Counted from the first letter of the stretch, positions 15,904 to 25,014 are shown. The stretch is DNA of 64,000 bases from Candidatus Obscuribacterales bacterium (GCA_021732085.1 JAKFVQ010000005.1:83822-147821); one strand, 5' to 3'. The notes: generated by a model from the letters alone, not told the origin. Translations and numbers: made by a program.

Positions 15904-18441
15904 TTATTGCTTCTCTAACTCGGCGGCTTTCTGTTTTAGTTTTGCGACCAGGTCGGGTCTCTTTAAGAGTGTTTCGTAGAGCTCAATTTCTTGAAGCAGC
16001 ATGAGCTTGTATTCAGCAAGCACAAGCTGATTCGACTTGTTTTTCTCTGCCAGTTCCGTACCTTCCTTATAATAAGTTTCGGAGAGCTGGGCATTTTTTA
16101 GTTTCTTTGTGTCGTGAGCCATTGATCTCAATGAGCGTACAGAAAATTCGATCGGTATATGTTTGTTCGCCGGAAGAGCTAGCGCGCTTAGGACGGCTTT
16201 GTGCCGGGGAAGCGCATCTGAATACCTGAGCTTGTGGTCCAGGAGATCCGCGATGGAATATTTGAGAATTAAACTGTTGATTTCGGTTGGCACGTAATAC
16301 CTCTGATCGATCAGCATAGCTTGCTCAAGTATTTCGTTCGACTCTTTTTCATTCTTGCTCGCTAGAACATTATATTTAGCAAGAATGCATAATGCCTTCC
16401 CGCGCGCCCATTGTGCCTGTGCATTGTCGATGTCCGGCAGCTCGCTCAAGTATATTTTCATTAGGTTTGTGCCCTTGTCAAACTGCCCTTGAAGTAAGTA
16501 ACAATCAGATAGAGTTTGTACCGCAGTTTCTCGCGGTCCGGATAATTGCGGCACATTGGAGGAGAGCTTGATGAAGCTCTCCAGCATGGACGAGGCTTCG
16601 CGATATGACCCTTTGATGGCAATCGTCTGCGCTATTCCTACAAACTGGATCGCAATATCTTTATTGCTGAGGAAATTGTGTGTGTGATTGAGTTCCAAAA
16701 TTTGGTTGGCGATATTGGCGGCGCTTTTAATATCGCCAGAGGCAGCGTAAATTCTTGCCAAGTCAATGAGATCATTTGCAAGCTGTTCGGCGGTGAATGC
16801 AGATTCGCCAGGTGAATCGAGCCTTGACAAGAGATGCCTCGCTTCCTCTATTCCAGCGTTTGTATATTTTTGAGCTTTTGATCTGTCTCGATGCATTGCG
16901 AAAATATTTGCCAGCAAGAAGTTGGTTCTGATTGCTGTGTCTGAATCAAGTACGTCATGTTGTTCGAGAATTGCTTGCGAGATTTCTTTTGCTTCTCCAT
17001 ATTGCCCAGCTCTGAAAAGCTCATAGGCAAGTGCGCATTTCAAGTAAAGGCTATGCTGCTTGGTGAACGCAAAGCCAATAGCCATTCTTCTATACTTGAT
17101 TGCTGCTTCTAGTTCGTTTGTTGATTCCAAGGCGTCCGATAGCCGGTCAATGGCGTCAACAAAATGTCTCTTATCTGATGGCTTTTCTTTCTCCATGAGA
17201 AGAAATGCCTTCTTTGCGCTTGCCAGTGCGTCTTGCTTGAGCCCCTGCCTTTGCTGAACACGCGATAGCTGCACGCATACCAGCGCTGTTCGTTCAGAGT
17301 TGTTGGGAAGTTTTTCGCAGATGCTCAAGGCGTTCTTAAATGCTTTTGCTGCTTCATCGAGCTTGTCATCATGCTTTGCCAATTTTTCACCCTGAGCAAT
17401 ATATCGGGTCGCAGTCAACGCTGTCGAAGAATGCTGGATTCTGGCCGTTTCCAGATTGTTTTCTGAATGTCGCTTCGTCAGAATGGCGAAAGCGAATACA
17501 CAGGCCGTCAGAACAGCACAACTAATTGCGATTATTAGAAATTTTGGACGCGCTGTTGCTTTGCTTACTGTTATATTCAGTGGCAGACCTTGTTGAACCA
17601 GCGTTAAATCGGCTGCCATGTCGGTCATAGCCTGGTAGCGGTTCGCAGGATCTTTCTGGAGTCCTTTCCAAACGATCTTGTTTAGCTCTGGATCGTTAGC
17701 CAATTCGGGAATCGATTCATTGATGTGCATATGAATTGACGCGATCGGATTTTCCGCTACAAATGGGGGGTGTCCCGTCAGCATTTCGAAAAGAATGCAG
17801 GCAAGGCTATAGATATCGGATCGCTCGTCGGATTTTTTTCCATTGCATTGTTCAGGGCTCATGTAGCTTGAGCTGCCTATTAAGAGCCCGGTTGCGGTCA
17901 AGGTTTCAAGCTCGCTTCCATGCTTGCTTTGTGGAAGAAATTTCGCTAATCCAAAATCACAGACCTTTACCTTTTCGTCTGTGCCGAATCTGGTAAGGAA
18001 AATATTCTCAGGCTTTAGGTCGCGGTGAATTACTCCCTGCGTATGCGCATAACTGAGTGCCGAACAGATTTGTTGAGTGATAGCAATTGCTTTTTCCTGA
18101 TTGAGTTTTTCCTGTTGCGACAACTCCGTTCGCAATGAGTGCCCTTGCAAATACTCCATCGCGATGTAGGGGATTCGAGATTGCCATACGCCGAATTGAT
18201 AGATAGTCGGAATGTTGGCGTGCTGGAAAGCCGCCATGGCTAGTCCTTCTCGGCGGAACCGTTCAATGTTTTCCTGATCTTCAGTTGCCGCGATATGCAA
18301 AAGTTTTAGCGCGACAGGCCGCTCCATTCCAATTTGCTTCGCTTTATAAACACTGCCGTAGCCACCGCTTCCGAGAAGCTCTAAGACTTCGTATTTGGCA
18401 TCGACTATAGTGCCGCTTGTTAGGAGCAGGCTCTGGCTCAT
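15904..18441 (-). CDS. Membrane Ser/Thr protein kinase with TPR sensor half
   Basis: An 845-residue PknB-type receptor kinase. Kinase domain: glycine loop GSGGYGSV (24-31), catalytic Lys46 in VALKLL, HRDLKPEN (139-146), DFG (162-164), SYMSPEQ activation segment, and an intact ERSDIYSLACILFEMLTG. A single transmembrane helix (301-322) separates it from a long helical TPR region (about 340-830). In many bacteria this layout puts the TPR region outside the membrane as a protein-binding sensor; topology here is inferred. All catalytic residues are present, so it is probably active. A second gene of this layout is at 48634-51861. Confidence 0.95.
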   Translation of the reverse strand: MSQSLLLTSGTIVDAKYEVLELLGSGGYGSVYKAKQIGMERPVALKLLHIAATEDQENIERFRREGLAMAAFQHANIPTIYQFGVWQSRIPYIAMEYLQGHSLRTELSQQEKLNQEKAIAITQQICSALSYAHTQGVIHRDLKPENIFLTRFGTDEKVKVCDFGLAKFLPQSKHGSELETLTATGLLIGSSSYMSPEQCNGKKSDERSDIYSLACILFEMLTGHPPFVAENPIASIHMHINESIPELANDPELNKIVWKGLQKDPANRYQAMTDMAADLTLVQQGLPLNITVSKATARPKFLIIAISCAVLTACVFAFAILTKRHSENNLETARIQHSSTALTATRYIAQGEKLAKHDDKLDEAAKAFKNALSICEKLPNNSERTALVCVQLSRVQQRQGLKQDALASAKKAFLLMEKEKPSDKRHFVDAIDRLSDALESTNELEAAIKYRRMAIGFAFTKQHSLYLKCALAYELFRAGQYGEAKEISQAILEQHDVLDSDTAIRTNFLLANIFAMHRDRSKAQKYTNAGIEEARHLLSRLDSPGESAFTAEQLANDLIDLARIYAASGDIKSAANIANQILELNHTHNFLSNKDIAIQFVGIAQTIAIKGSYREASSMLESFIKLSSNVPQLSGPRETAVQTLSDCYLLQGQFDKGTNLMKIYLSELPDIDNAQAQWARGKALCILAKYNVLASKNEKESNEILEQAMLIDQRYYVPTEINSLILKYSIADLLDHKLRYSDALPRHKAVLSALALPANKHIPIEFSVRSLRSMAHDTKKLKNAQLSETYYKEGTELAEKNKSNQLVLAEYKLMLLQEIELYETLLKRPDLVAKLKQKAAELEKQ

Positions 18442-18738
18442 TATCTTGACCGGTGATCACGCTTCCATCTACGTGCTGATTGCAATGTTCCCAGCGGCAT
18501 ATTGCTTTGCGTAGTTTCGAGGGAGAGTGTGAGCACTATTGACCCAGGTTTATAGAGGTCCGATATATTGGCAACATTAATTCTGCCTGGCAACCTGGAT
18601 GTCAAGGGTTGAAACGCCTTTAAGGTCTGCTATGATTCACGCCGAACTGCGGATGAGATCCGCTACATATATCCGGAAATTGGGTCCAATCCTATACTTC
18701 CGGAAAACTGGAAAAGGTTCTATGGAGTTGGCTTTATC

Positions 18739-18993
18739 ATGCTTAAAGCATTTATGGAGGTCGCCGTTCCGCTCGAGAAATTGGATAGCCAGTTCAAGGC
18801 TATCTTGCGAGCAAAACTCAGCGAGTTCATGGTGGTAGATGAACTCAATGACGACGACAACGACCTTCCATGCGACGATACTTACCAGCTTTCAGTAGGC
18901 ACATTACCATCCGGTAGAAAGGTCTACTGCGCTCGTAAGGCAAACCCCGCTCGCAACCGAAAGCACCACATTCGCAGCTTACTCATTCGCTAA
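18739..18993 (+). CDS. Small hypothetical protein
   Basis: An 84-residue soluble product with an acidic central patch (DELNDDDNDLPCDD) and a strongly basic C-terminus (Arg, Lys, His-rich). A GGAG lies about 13 bases upstream; an ATG five codons in (18754) is an alternative start. Competing out-of-frame readings at 18599-18838 look less protein-like. It is divergent from the kinase-TPR gene. No family recognised. Confidence 0.4.
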   Translation: MLKAFMEVAVPLEKLDSQFKAILRAKLSEFMVVDELNDDDNDLPCDDTYQLSVGTLPSGRKVYCARKANPARNRKHHIRSLLIR

Positions 18994-19287
18994 GTCTTCA
19001 ATTTACTAAAACTAGAGCTTTGCAGCTTCTTACCTTGTCCTTCGGGGCGCTCTTTTGTCAGCATGGTGAGGCTGATCGTTCGAATCTTCTCGTTCTTGAC
19101 GGGTTGATTGCGCAAGTGCTCCTTGGCGTTCTGCGCGTTCCGCCTCTGATGAACGGAGGTTCGTCAGGGTCGAGGTTTGAGTCCACGTCCAATGACGCGT
19201 TGGCTGCGCCGTGAAGCTTGGTGGCTTCGCTTCTGGATATTACGCACTGACTGCCGATGTTCAGTATCTTCGAGCCTGCTCTGTAAT
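18994..19287. other. Intergenic region, no gene seen
   Basis: From here to the tRNA promoter nothing looks coding. A leftward 100-codon frame spans part of this region and the tRNA itself, so it is not credible. No terminator with a T-run is visible after the small gene at 18739-18993. Confidence 0.4.
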
Positions 19288-19293
19288 ATAATG
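19288..19293 (+). promoter_or_regulatory. Putative -10 box of tRNA-Pro
   Basis: A perfect TATAAT lies 40 bases before the tRNA 5' end, a spacing that fits a short leader. No convincing TTGACA-like -35 was found at 17 bases upstream. Confidence 0.45.
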
Positions 19294-19332
19294 AATATGC
19301 TTTCGTTCTAAAGAGGACGAAGGTCGCGTTTT

Positions 19333-19404
19333 CGGGACGTGGCGCAGGGGTAGCGCGCACCTTTGGGGTGGGTGAGGCCGGAGGTTCGAATCCTCTCGTC
19401 CCGA
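19333..19404 (+). tRNA. tRNA-Pro (anticodon GGG)
   Basis: The 72 bases fold into a complete cloverleaf. The acceptor CGGGACG pairs with CGTCCCG (7 of 7). D arm GCGC/GCGC encloses a loop of AGGGGTA. Anticodon arm CACCT/GGGTG carries the loop TTGGGGT, so positions 34-36 are GGG. The T arm is GGAGG/CCTCT around TTCGAAT, and the discriminator is A. Starting with C and the GCGCAG D-arm are typical of proline tRNAs. CCA is not encoded, so it must be added post-transcriptionally. It reads CCC and CCU codons. Confidence 0.95.
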
Positions 19405-19445
19405 TATCTTATAGATAGATGGTGTTTTTGCAGAAGAAGGTTGCC

Positions 19446-19478
19446 ACTTAGCCTTCTGATTAAGCGGATAGGCTAAGT
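19446..19478 (-). terminator. Hairpin between RiPP-like gene and tRNA
   Basis: ACTTAGCCT (19446-19454) and AGGCTAAGT (19470-19478) form a perfect 9-bp stem around a 15-base loop, starting 8 bases past the stop of the small Cys-rich peptide gene. There is no adjacent T-run, so it could be a Rho-independent-like terminator or an RNA-stabilising 3' hairpin. Confidence 0.4.
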
Positions 19479-19485
19479 AGCAGCA

Positions 19486-19662
19486 TCATCCACACTTATC
19501 CGTTTTGGTAGTTGGGCAGCAGAAAGTCTGCGTGCAGATTTTCGTTAGTCCTTCCCCACCCAGATGTGAATCAAGCTGTTTGGTATTTATAAGGCTGCGT
19601 TTCTTCGGCAGAGGTTTGCGTTGTGCTTTCTTTGTTTGATTCAGGTTATCGATGTTATTCAT
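19486..19662 (-). CDS. Candidate RiPP (lanthipeptide-like) precursor peptide
   Basis: A 58-residue peptide split in two by a double glycine. The leader (residues 1-36) is Asn/Lys/Gln-rich and basic, with SLINTKQLDSHLGG resembling leader ends of class I lanthipeptide precursors (hydrophobic and Asp/Leu pattern before GG). The core (about residues 37-58) is short and Cys/Thr-rich: CTQTFCCPTTKTDKCG, with four Cys and five Thr, the residues used for lanthionine rings. The ATG at 19662 has AGAGGA at about 7-base spacing, a very good site; the longer reading from 19776 has no such support. No modification enzyme or transporter is in the window, so it would be an orphan precursor. A small metal-binding or secreted Cys peptide is the alternative. 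Confidence 0.6.
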   Translation of the reverse strand: MNNIDNLNQTKKAQRKPLPKKRSLINTKQLDSHLGGEGLTKICTQTFCCPTTKTDKCG

Positions 19663-19777
19663 ATTGCTTCCTCTCTTTGTTGAATTTTGATTTTGAATGC
19701 TCTGAGAGTAAGCATGTATTGTGAGGAAGTCGTAGAGAGAAAATTTTGCAGGTATTTGTCCACACCCCAGGCACAAC

Positions 19778-20566
19778 TTATGGCGGGGGCGTGAGAATGG
19801 TTATCTGAGGCGGATTGGATTTGTCGATTACAACATTGAAGTATTGGCTATCCACCTGAGTGGAATTCGCCGTTGTTGTCCAAACGTATTTTCCCGCTTT
19901 GTATCCAGTAAATTTCGGAGAAAAGTCTCTTGGAAAATACACTGGATCTGAATCCGTCGACCCACTTGGATTGCTGCTGCGTACTGCTGAATAGACAGAT
20001 TTATCGGGGGCTGTAAATTTGAACGTGGCGGTGAACTTAGGTCCCGTTTGAAACTTGTCTCGGCAGGTCATTTGCCCCATCGAGATATAAGGCTGGGAGA
20101 CAGTCCAGCCGCTGAGCTTCGATGCAGGCAGCGGGAAAAATTTCAAGCTCTTCCTCTGGTCTTCTTTGCCGTAAGAGAATTTGTCTTCTTCCTCAAACTT
20201 ACCGGCAGTAACTGGTTGTCCGTCGAGAAAGATTTCGTAGCTGAACGCTTTTGTTTTGTACATTCTGTCGGCGTTGAAGTTAAGGAAGCATCCACGAGTT
20301 CGTATTCCCATGGTGTCTGGGAACTGGATTCGCCAATCGTCTTTTTCGCCCACCATTTCAAGTTGATGTTTGCTGCCGTCGGGTTTTGTGACAACCAGCT
20401 TCGCTATGTGTTTACCTACGTTTTTTTCGCCGGTGGCTTTGAGCTCCCATTCAATGCACGGGGAAATCCAAGATGTTTGCCAGGTAACCTTCTTGTCTTT
20501 TGCGTCCGCTCCTGAGATTAGGGCTAGTGCCATTGCCAGAGAAAGCGCTGTACATTGGAGTTTCAT
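19778..20566 (-). CDS. Exported hypothetical protein
   Basis: A 262-residue product with a clear signal peptide (KLQCTALSLAMALALISGADA, cleavage near residue 22). The mature protein is beta-rich with alternating hydrophobic residues and a conserved-looking sequence of Trp and Cys (WISPCIEWELKATG, RTRGCFLNFN, MGQMTCRDKF). It ends in a Pro-rich tail. Pairs of beta-sandwich domains are plausible, but no family is recognised. The second ATG (20566) has AAGGA at better spacing than the one at 20572. The small Cys-rich peptide gene follows 115 bases downstream on the same strand. Confidence 0.65.
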   Translation of the reverse strand: MKLQCTALSLAMALALISGADAKDKKVTWQTSWISPCIEWELKATGEKNVGKHIAKLVVTKPDGSKHQLEMVGEKDDWRIQFPDTMGIRTRGCFLNFNADRMYKTKAFSYEIFLDGQPVTAGKFEEEDKFSYGKEDQRKSLKFFPLPASKLSGWTVSQPYISMGQMTCRDKFQTGPKFTATFKFTAPDKSVYSAVRSSNPSGSTDSDPVYFPRDFSPKFTGYKAGKYVWTTTANSTQVDSQYFNVVIDKSNPPQITILTPPP

Positions 20567-20744
20567 CAACATGTCCTTTTCGATTCAGAAGAGAAGCGTC
20601 CGAAGCCAAGACTGTCACAGACTTGCAGAATAATTATGCCTTAAAAGCGAGCCTGAAGAATCATCCTGTCTGTCAGGTTTTTATTGGATTGCAGACTTAT
20701 TGTGTCGTGCCGCACGCTCTGTTGGCTAAGGAGAACCACTTATC

Positions 20745-21224
20745 ATGTTCACGCACGTTTCCAAAGGTCGTAAAGCTCTCTCCAGAAACCAACGTCTCAT
20801 GGAAACAAGATTGATGGAAGTCAACGGGGTTTCGGTCCGATTGTTGTTATACCTGCTTTCCCTGGTAATACCTCTTCTTCAAAAGCCAGAGGAAAAATTG
20901 AACCTCAATTTGGCCATTAATTGCCACTGGGATTGCGGGAGTCTTGCCCGATATGTTCACAGCCAAGCTCGTGCCCTAATGCGCTCTCGGGTGTCACTGT
21001 ATATAGTGGCACCTTTTATTTTGCAAGTATCCTTCAAATTCCAAGCAAACAAGACCGGTGTTTCGAAAATACCTTCTTATGAATTTGCGACAGGCGAGGC
21101 TAAAGCGCGGATTGAAGACTTGCCTTCTGGCCGATTCAAGTCTATAGCTTGGCGATATCTAAAAGGTGGGCAGCAACGGAGTTTTCCACTAATGTCTCGC
21201 AGAAAGCGAGACACTTTGTTATGA
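20745..21224 (+). CDS. Possible hypothetical protein
   Basis: A 159-codon frame preceded by AAGGAGA about 10 bases before its ATG and ending 34 bases before the helicase start, so it could lead that operon. The product has one hydrophobic stretch (about residues 33-46) and a basic C-terminus, and matches no family. Composition is not compelling; the remaining 178 bases upstream (20567-20744) show no other gene. Treat as uncertain. Confidence 0.3.
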   Translation: MFTHVSKGRKALSRNQRLMETRLMEVNGVSVRLLLYLLSLVIPLLQKPEEKLNLNLAINCHWDCGSLARYVHSQARALMRSRVSLYIVAPFILQVSFKFQANKTGVSKIPSYEFATGEAKARIEDLPSGRFKSIAWRYLKGGQQRSFPLMSRRKRDTLL

Positions 21225-21258
21225 TGATCATGAAAAGAAGGATTGGTGGGGCTGTCCA

Positions 21259-23586
21259 TTGTCTGTAGATATCAATTTGGATCAGCTTTTCCCGTTCAAA
21301 CTGGATGATTTTCAAATCGAAGCAATTGAACATCTCCAGCGCGGCGAAAGCGTTGTCGTTTGTGCCCCGACGGGATCAGGTAAAACAGTAATTGCCGAAT
21401 TTGCCGTTGAACTGGCATTGCGGTCAGGCAAACGCTGCTATTACACGACGCCTTTGAAAGCCCTTTCAAATCAGAAGTTTGGCGATCTAAAAAAGAAGTA
21501 TGGCGAAAACAATGTCGGGTTGCTGACCGGCGACATCTCGATCAACCGGGATGCGGGAGTTGTCGTTATGACAACTGAAGTTTTCCGCAACATGTTGTAC
21601 GGGACCCACATGGGTGACGTGAACCGCAATATGGCAAGCGTTTCGAGCGTAATTCTCGACGAATGTCATTATATGAATGACGCCGAGCGCGGCACTGTCT
21701 GGGAAGAGTCCATCATCTACTGTCCTGAAAATATTCAATTGGTCGCGCTGTCCGCAACCGTCGCTAATGCCGGTGAATTGACCTCGTGGATCGATCAAAC
21801 ACATGGTCCAACGAAGCTTGTGCTGTCCGACTTTAGACCTGTACCGTTGCGTTTCTATTATTTTGGTCACAGCCAACTTACGCCGCTTTTGCATTCCGGT
21901 GGCGGGTTGAACGGCAAGCTCAAATCCTTGTTTGGGAAGAAGCACGATCGTTTCAACAAGCATGCACGAAGGAAAATGGAGCCACTGCCGGATCCGCGTG
22001 AAGTATTGAATGCGCTCAACGCCAAAGAAATGTTGCCTGCTATCTACTTCCTATTCTCGCGCCGCGGTTGCGAGAATCAAATGAAGGCCTGTGGTGAGTT
22101 GGGATTGCTTGACAGAAACGAGCAGCAGACATTGAAGCGGGCGATTGATGAGTTGGTCGAGGCTAATGCAAATCTTAAAACGCATCCTCACATCAATCAT
22201 TTGTACAAAGGCGTGGCAGTTCACCATGCCGGCATGTTGCCGAGCTGGAAAGTAACAGTGGAGAAGCTCTTCCAGCGAGGGCTGATTAAAGCTGTTTTTG
22301 CAACAGAAACACTAGCAGCCGGTATCAACATGCCCGCGCGTACAACCGTTATTAGTGCGATATCAAAAAGATCTGATGAAGGTCACCGAAACTTACGTGC
22401 GTCTGAATTCCTGCAAATGTCTGGCCGAGCTGGTCGGCGTGGAATGGATACGGTGGGTCACGTCGTTATCCTGCGCCATCCGTTTGAACACATCGATGAC
22501 GTTGCAAAACTAGCGACCGCGAAAGCTGATCCGCTATCCAGCCAATTTACGCCGTCTTACGGCATGGTGTTGAACCTGCTGCAACGACATAATATCCAGG
22601 AAGCTAAGGAATTGATCGAGCGCAGCTTCGGCCAATTTGTCATGAACCAGGAACTCGAACCACTGTTTGAAGAGAAGATGACGTTTGAGAGTGAGTTGGA
22701 ACATCTTTCCAAGCCGCTCTGTCCAGGGGAGCTTGGTGATCTCGCCTGGTACAAGAGACAGATAGATCAGCATAATGCCAAGAATAAGCAAATCAAAGCC
22801 ATCAAACGTGGTGGCGGTGGTAAGCATCAGATGGAAGATTTGGCTGTTGCGATTCATACACTGGAGAAGGAAGCCAGCGATATTATGGATCTTGCCAAAA
22901 AGATGCCGTGCTATCAATGTCCGGTCCAGAAGCCTTGTTCCAAGCAGGCTGATCGCGTGCGCACTCTCACGAACAAACTAAAAGAACTGAACCGAATAGC
23001 TGATCGTGAAATCGGAAAGTATTGGAGAACATTCGATTCGCTTGCGAATATTTTGCGCCTGCAAGGTTATTTGAATGCGGATACTGTAACCGATTTAGGT
23101 AAGATGGCTGCCGCGATTCGAGCGACAAATGAATTGTTCATCTCCGAAGTTGTTCTGAGCGGTGTGCTGAAGCCGCTGAAGGTTCACGAATTCGCTGCGG
23201 TGCTTACAGCACTTGTGACAGAGGAAAGTCGTCCGGAAGATGTGTCTTCTGCGAAGATCGATCCGAATGTAGAGATAGCCTTGGAACGAGTTGCCAAAAT
23301 CGGCCGCAAAGTTTTCTTGATGCAGCGCGATTTCAATATTGATATTCCAGTCGAGTTTAGCCCGCTGTTCTGTGGCTTAAGCCAAATGTGGTGCACCGGT
23401 GCGACCTGGGAGCAAATCCGTTTAGCGACCTACCACGATGAAGGAATTGTTGTACGCGCTTTGCGGCGAACGATAGATCTCTGTCGCCAAATTGCCGTCG
23501 CTCCCAACAGCCCACAAGAGATCGCGGATATGGCTGTGACGTGCGAACGCCTGATGGCGCGCGATGAAGTGCGCGAAGATTATTAG
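21259..23586 (+). CDS. Ski2-like DEAD/DEAH-box helicase
   Basis: A 775-residue superfamily 2 helicase of the Ski2/HelY group found across cyanobacteria and actinobacteria and thought to act on RNA. Walker A APTGSGKT (36-43), TTPLKALSNQK, LLTGD, DECH (134-137), SATVAN, HHAGMLP, ETLAAGINMPA and QMSGRAGRRGMD are present. A four-Cys stretch (PCYQCPVQKPC) lies at about residues 551-561 in the insertion/arch region. The C-terminal part matches the DSHCT-type helical domain. The start is TTG at 21259 with GGTGGGG at suitable spacing. The Nudix gene follows 90 bases later on the same strand. Confidence 0.92.
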   Translation: MSVDINLDQLFPFKLDDFQIEAIEHLQRGESVVVCAPTGSGKTVIAEFAVELALRSGKRCYYTTPLKALSNQKFGDLKKKYGENNVGLLTGDISINRDAGVVVMTTEVFRNMLYGTHMGDVNRNMASVSSVILDECHYMNDAERGTVWEESIIYCPENIQLVALSATVANAGELTSWIDQTHGPTKLVLSDFRPVPLRFYYFGHSQLTPLLHSGGGLNGKLKSLFGKKHDRFNKHARRKMEPLPDPREVLNALNAKEMLPAIYFLFSRRGCENQMKACGELGLLDRNEQQTLKRAIDELVEANANLKTHPHINHLYKGVAVHHAGMLPSWKVTVEKLFQRGLIKAVFATETLAAGINMPARTTVISAISKRSDEGHRNLRASEFLQMSGRAGRRGMDTVGHVVILRHPFEHIDDVAKLATAKADPLSSQFTPSYGMVLNLLQRHNIQEAKELIERSFGQFVMNQELEPLFEEKMTFESELEHLSKPLCPGELGDLAWYKRQIDQHNAKNKQIKAIKRGGGGKHQMEDLAVAIHTLEKEASDIMDLAKKMPCYQCPVQKPCSKQADRVRTLTNKLKELNRIADREIGKYWRTFDSLANILRLQGYLNADTVTDLGKMAAAIRATNELFISEVVLSGVLKPLKVHEFAAVLTALVTEESRPEDVSSAKIDPNVEIALERVAKIGRKVFLMQRDFNIDIPVEFSPLFCGLSQMWCTGATWEQIRLATYHDEGIVVRALRRTIDLCRQIAVAPNSPQEIADMAVTCERLMARDEVREDY

Positions 23587-23676
23587 AGCTGTTTCGTTGA
23601 ACTTGACCTTGCGGAAAAATCTGCGAAGATCGGATTCGCGTCAGGTTGTATGTTCAGCTTCGCTCAGGAATCAAGA

Positions 23677-24141
23677 ATGTCATACGTAATGGAAATGCGG
23701 GCGTTGATCGGGTCTCGTCCGTTTATTGTGATTGGTACTTGCCTCTTTGTTTTTCGTGAAAACAAGCTCTTGATGGAGCGAAGATCGGATAACGGACTTT
23801 GGGGATTACCTGGCGGATCGATGGAGCCTGGTGAAACTCTTGAGCAGTGCGCCAGACGTGAGTTGCTCGAAGAGACTGGTATCAAGGCAATTGATCTGGA
23901 ATTCTTCCACACATTCTCTGGACCGGAGTTGCACCACTTTTATCCAAATGGTGATGAGGCTTACATTGTCACCACTGCGTTTGTGACGCGGAACTTTGAA
24001 GGTGAGCCGAGAGCGGCCGATGAGGAAAGTTTTGAGATGCGCTTTTTTGATCTCGATGATCTTCCGCAGGACTTGAATCCACCAACCAGAGCTGTGTTGA
24101 AAAAGTTGTTGGAATCGGACTTAGCTAAAGCCAAACACTAG
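23677..24141 (+). CDS. Nudix hydrolase
   Basis: A 154-residue soluble protein with a perfect Nudix box (residues 47-69: G-x5-E-x7-RELLEETGI) for Mg-dependent hydrolysis of a nucleoside diphosphate linked to another moiety. GLWGLPGG precedes it, as usual. The substrate cannot be told from sequence. The ATG at 23677 with AGGA at 7 bases is chosen over the ATG at 23650, which has only a weak site. It follows the Ski2-like helicase by 90 bases, so the pair may form an RNA/nucleotide-processing operon. Confidence 0.9.
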   Translation: MSYVMEMRALIGSRPFIVIGTCLFVFRENKLLMERRSDNGLWGLPGGSMEPGETLEQCARRELLEETGIKAIDLEFFHTFSGPELHHFYPNGDEAYIVTTAFVTRNFEGEPRAADEESFEMRFFDLDDLPQDLNPPTRAVLKKLLESDLAKAKH

Positions 24142-24217
24142 ATTGAAATCTGGAATTTGGTATTGTGAAAAATCTTGATGCACTTAGTTCTTCAATGCTG
24201 CGGTGTTCGCTTTAGGT

Positions 24218-24234
24218 GCCGGCGAGACGCCGGC
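24218..24234. repeat. GCCGGCG hairpin element
   Basis: GCCGGCG-AGA-CGCCGGC is a perfect 7-bp stem with a three-base loop, followed by GGTCCCA. The GC-rich element stands out from its AT-richer surroundings. It sits 77 bases after the Nudix gene and could terminate it, or be one copy of a dispersed hairpin element. Confidence 0.45.
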
Positions 24235-24323
24235 GGTCCCACGTATCCAGATTCTCCAACTTCCAGGCGATCAGTCGGTAACGTACTTCGCAGCCGAGAT
24301 CGTTCTCGTAATTTGAAAATCGA

Positions 24324-24515
24324 TTAGCGTGTCAGGATTTTTGCACCGATCTCTTTCATAATTTCGTAAGCATCATTTTCGTAGTGAGGGTCTAACAATT
24401 TTGTTGGAAAATCGCATCCCTCCAACGAGTTACTCGATCGATATGTAACCGATAAGATTCCGGCAAAACCCCTAATCCGAAAGGCAACAAAATCGGGATT
24501 TCCATTTTGTTCCAA
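24324..24515 (-). CDS. Possible small protein
   Basis: A 63-codon leftward frame with acceptable amino-acid composition (no membrane segment, no known domain). Only a weak GGAAC ribosome site precedes the ATG. It sits in a 534-base stretch between the Nudix gene and the next rightward gene that otherwise holds only a GC-rich hairpin. Low certainty. Confidence 0.3.
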   Translation of the reverse strand: MEQNGNPDFVAFRIRGFAGILSVTYRSSNSLEGCDFPTKLLDPHYENDAYEIMKEIGAKILTR

Positions 24516-24675
24516 AGGATATCCACAGCAACATGCAAATTTCTGTTGTAATGACCCCCACCTTTAATGCATGATATTGAAATAACTGTAAGAATTGAAT
24601 TGATTGAAGTTTATCGAAGACGCAGGTCTCGGGTGTTCCGAGTCCTATTTTGTGTTGCTAATGAGGGAGTCGAGC

Positions 24676-24951
24676 ATGGTAGAAGGTACCTTAGTAGTTA
24701 ATCTCGATCCGCCCTATGTGAGTTTTGTCGAGCATGACAATGCCAAAACCGGGGTGGACAGGAGGCGTCGTGCAACAGCATTCAAGCACTGCACGATACA
24801 AGAATTACGAACGATGCTCATCGATATGGGCGCAATACTACCGTATCAGCATTGGCCACCCAGAGATTGCATGATGCGCCTTCCAGGCTCATATTCACAA
24901 GCAACTTTAGATAAGTTGGGTCTGGAAACCAAAAAAATACACGCCAACTAA
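24676..24951 (+). CDS. Small hypothetical protein
   Basis: A 91-residue soluble protein. GAGGGAG lies 6 bases before the ATG at 24676, which is preferred to the TTG at 24604 that opens a longer reading. A mixed alpha/beta composition with CTIQELRTMLIDMG and PYQHWPPRDCMM; no family recognised. Confidence 0.5.
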   Translation: MVEGTLVVNLDPPYVSFVEHDNAKTGVDRRRRATAFKHCTIQELRTMLIDMGAILPYQHWPPRDCMMRLPGSYSQATLDKLGLETKKIHAN

Positions 24952-24991
24952 TTCTAGATCTAGAAATTTTTCGTTGGGGGTTTATCTTCAG

Positions 24992-25014
24992 GGGTGGTGC
25001 CAAAAGCGCCACCC
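24992..25014. terminator. Bidirectional hairpin terminator
   Basis: GGGTGGTGC pairs with GCGCCACCC (one G-T wobble) around a CAAAA loop, between two convergent genes. It likely serves both the small gene ending at 24951 and cmk. Confidence 0.55.

Noticed and set aside
19058..19360. Leftward 100-codon frame overlapping the tRNA
   Set aside because: It runs through tRNA-Pro and has no ribosome site.
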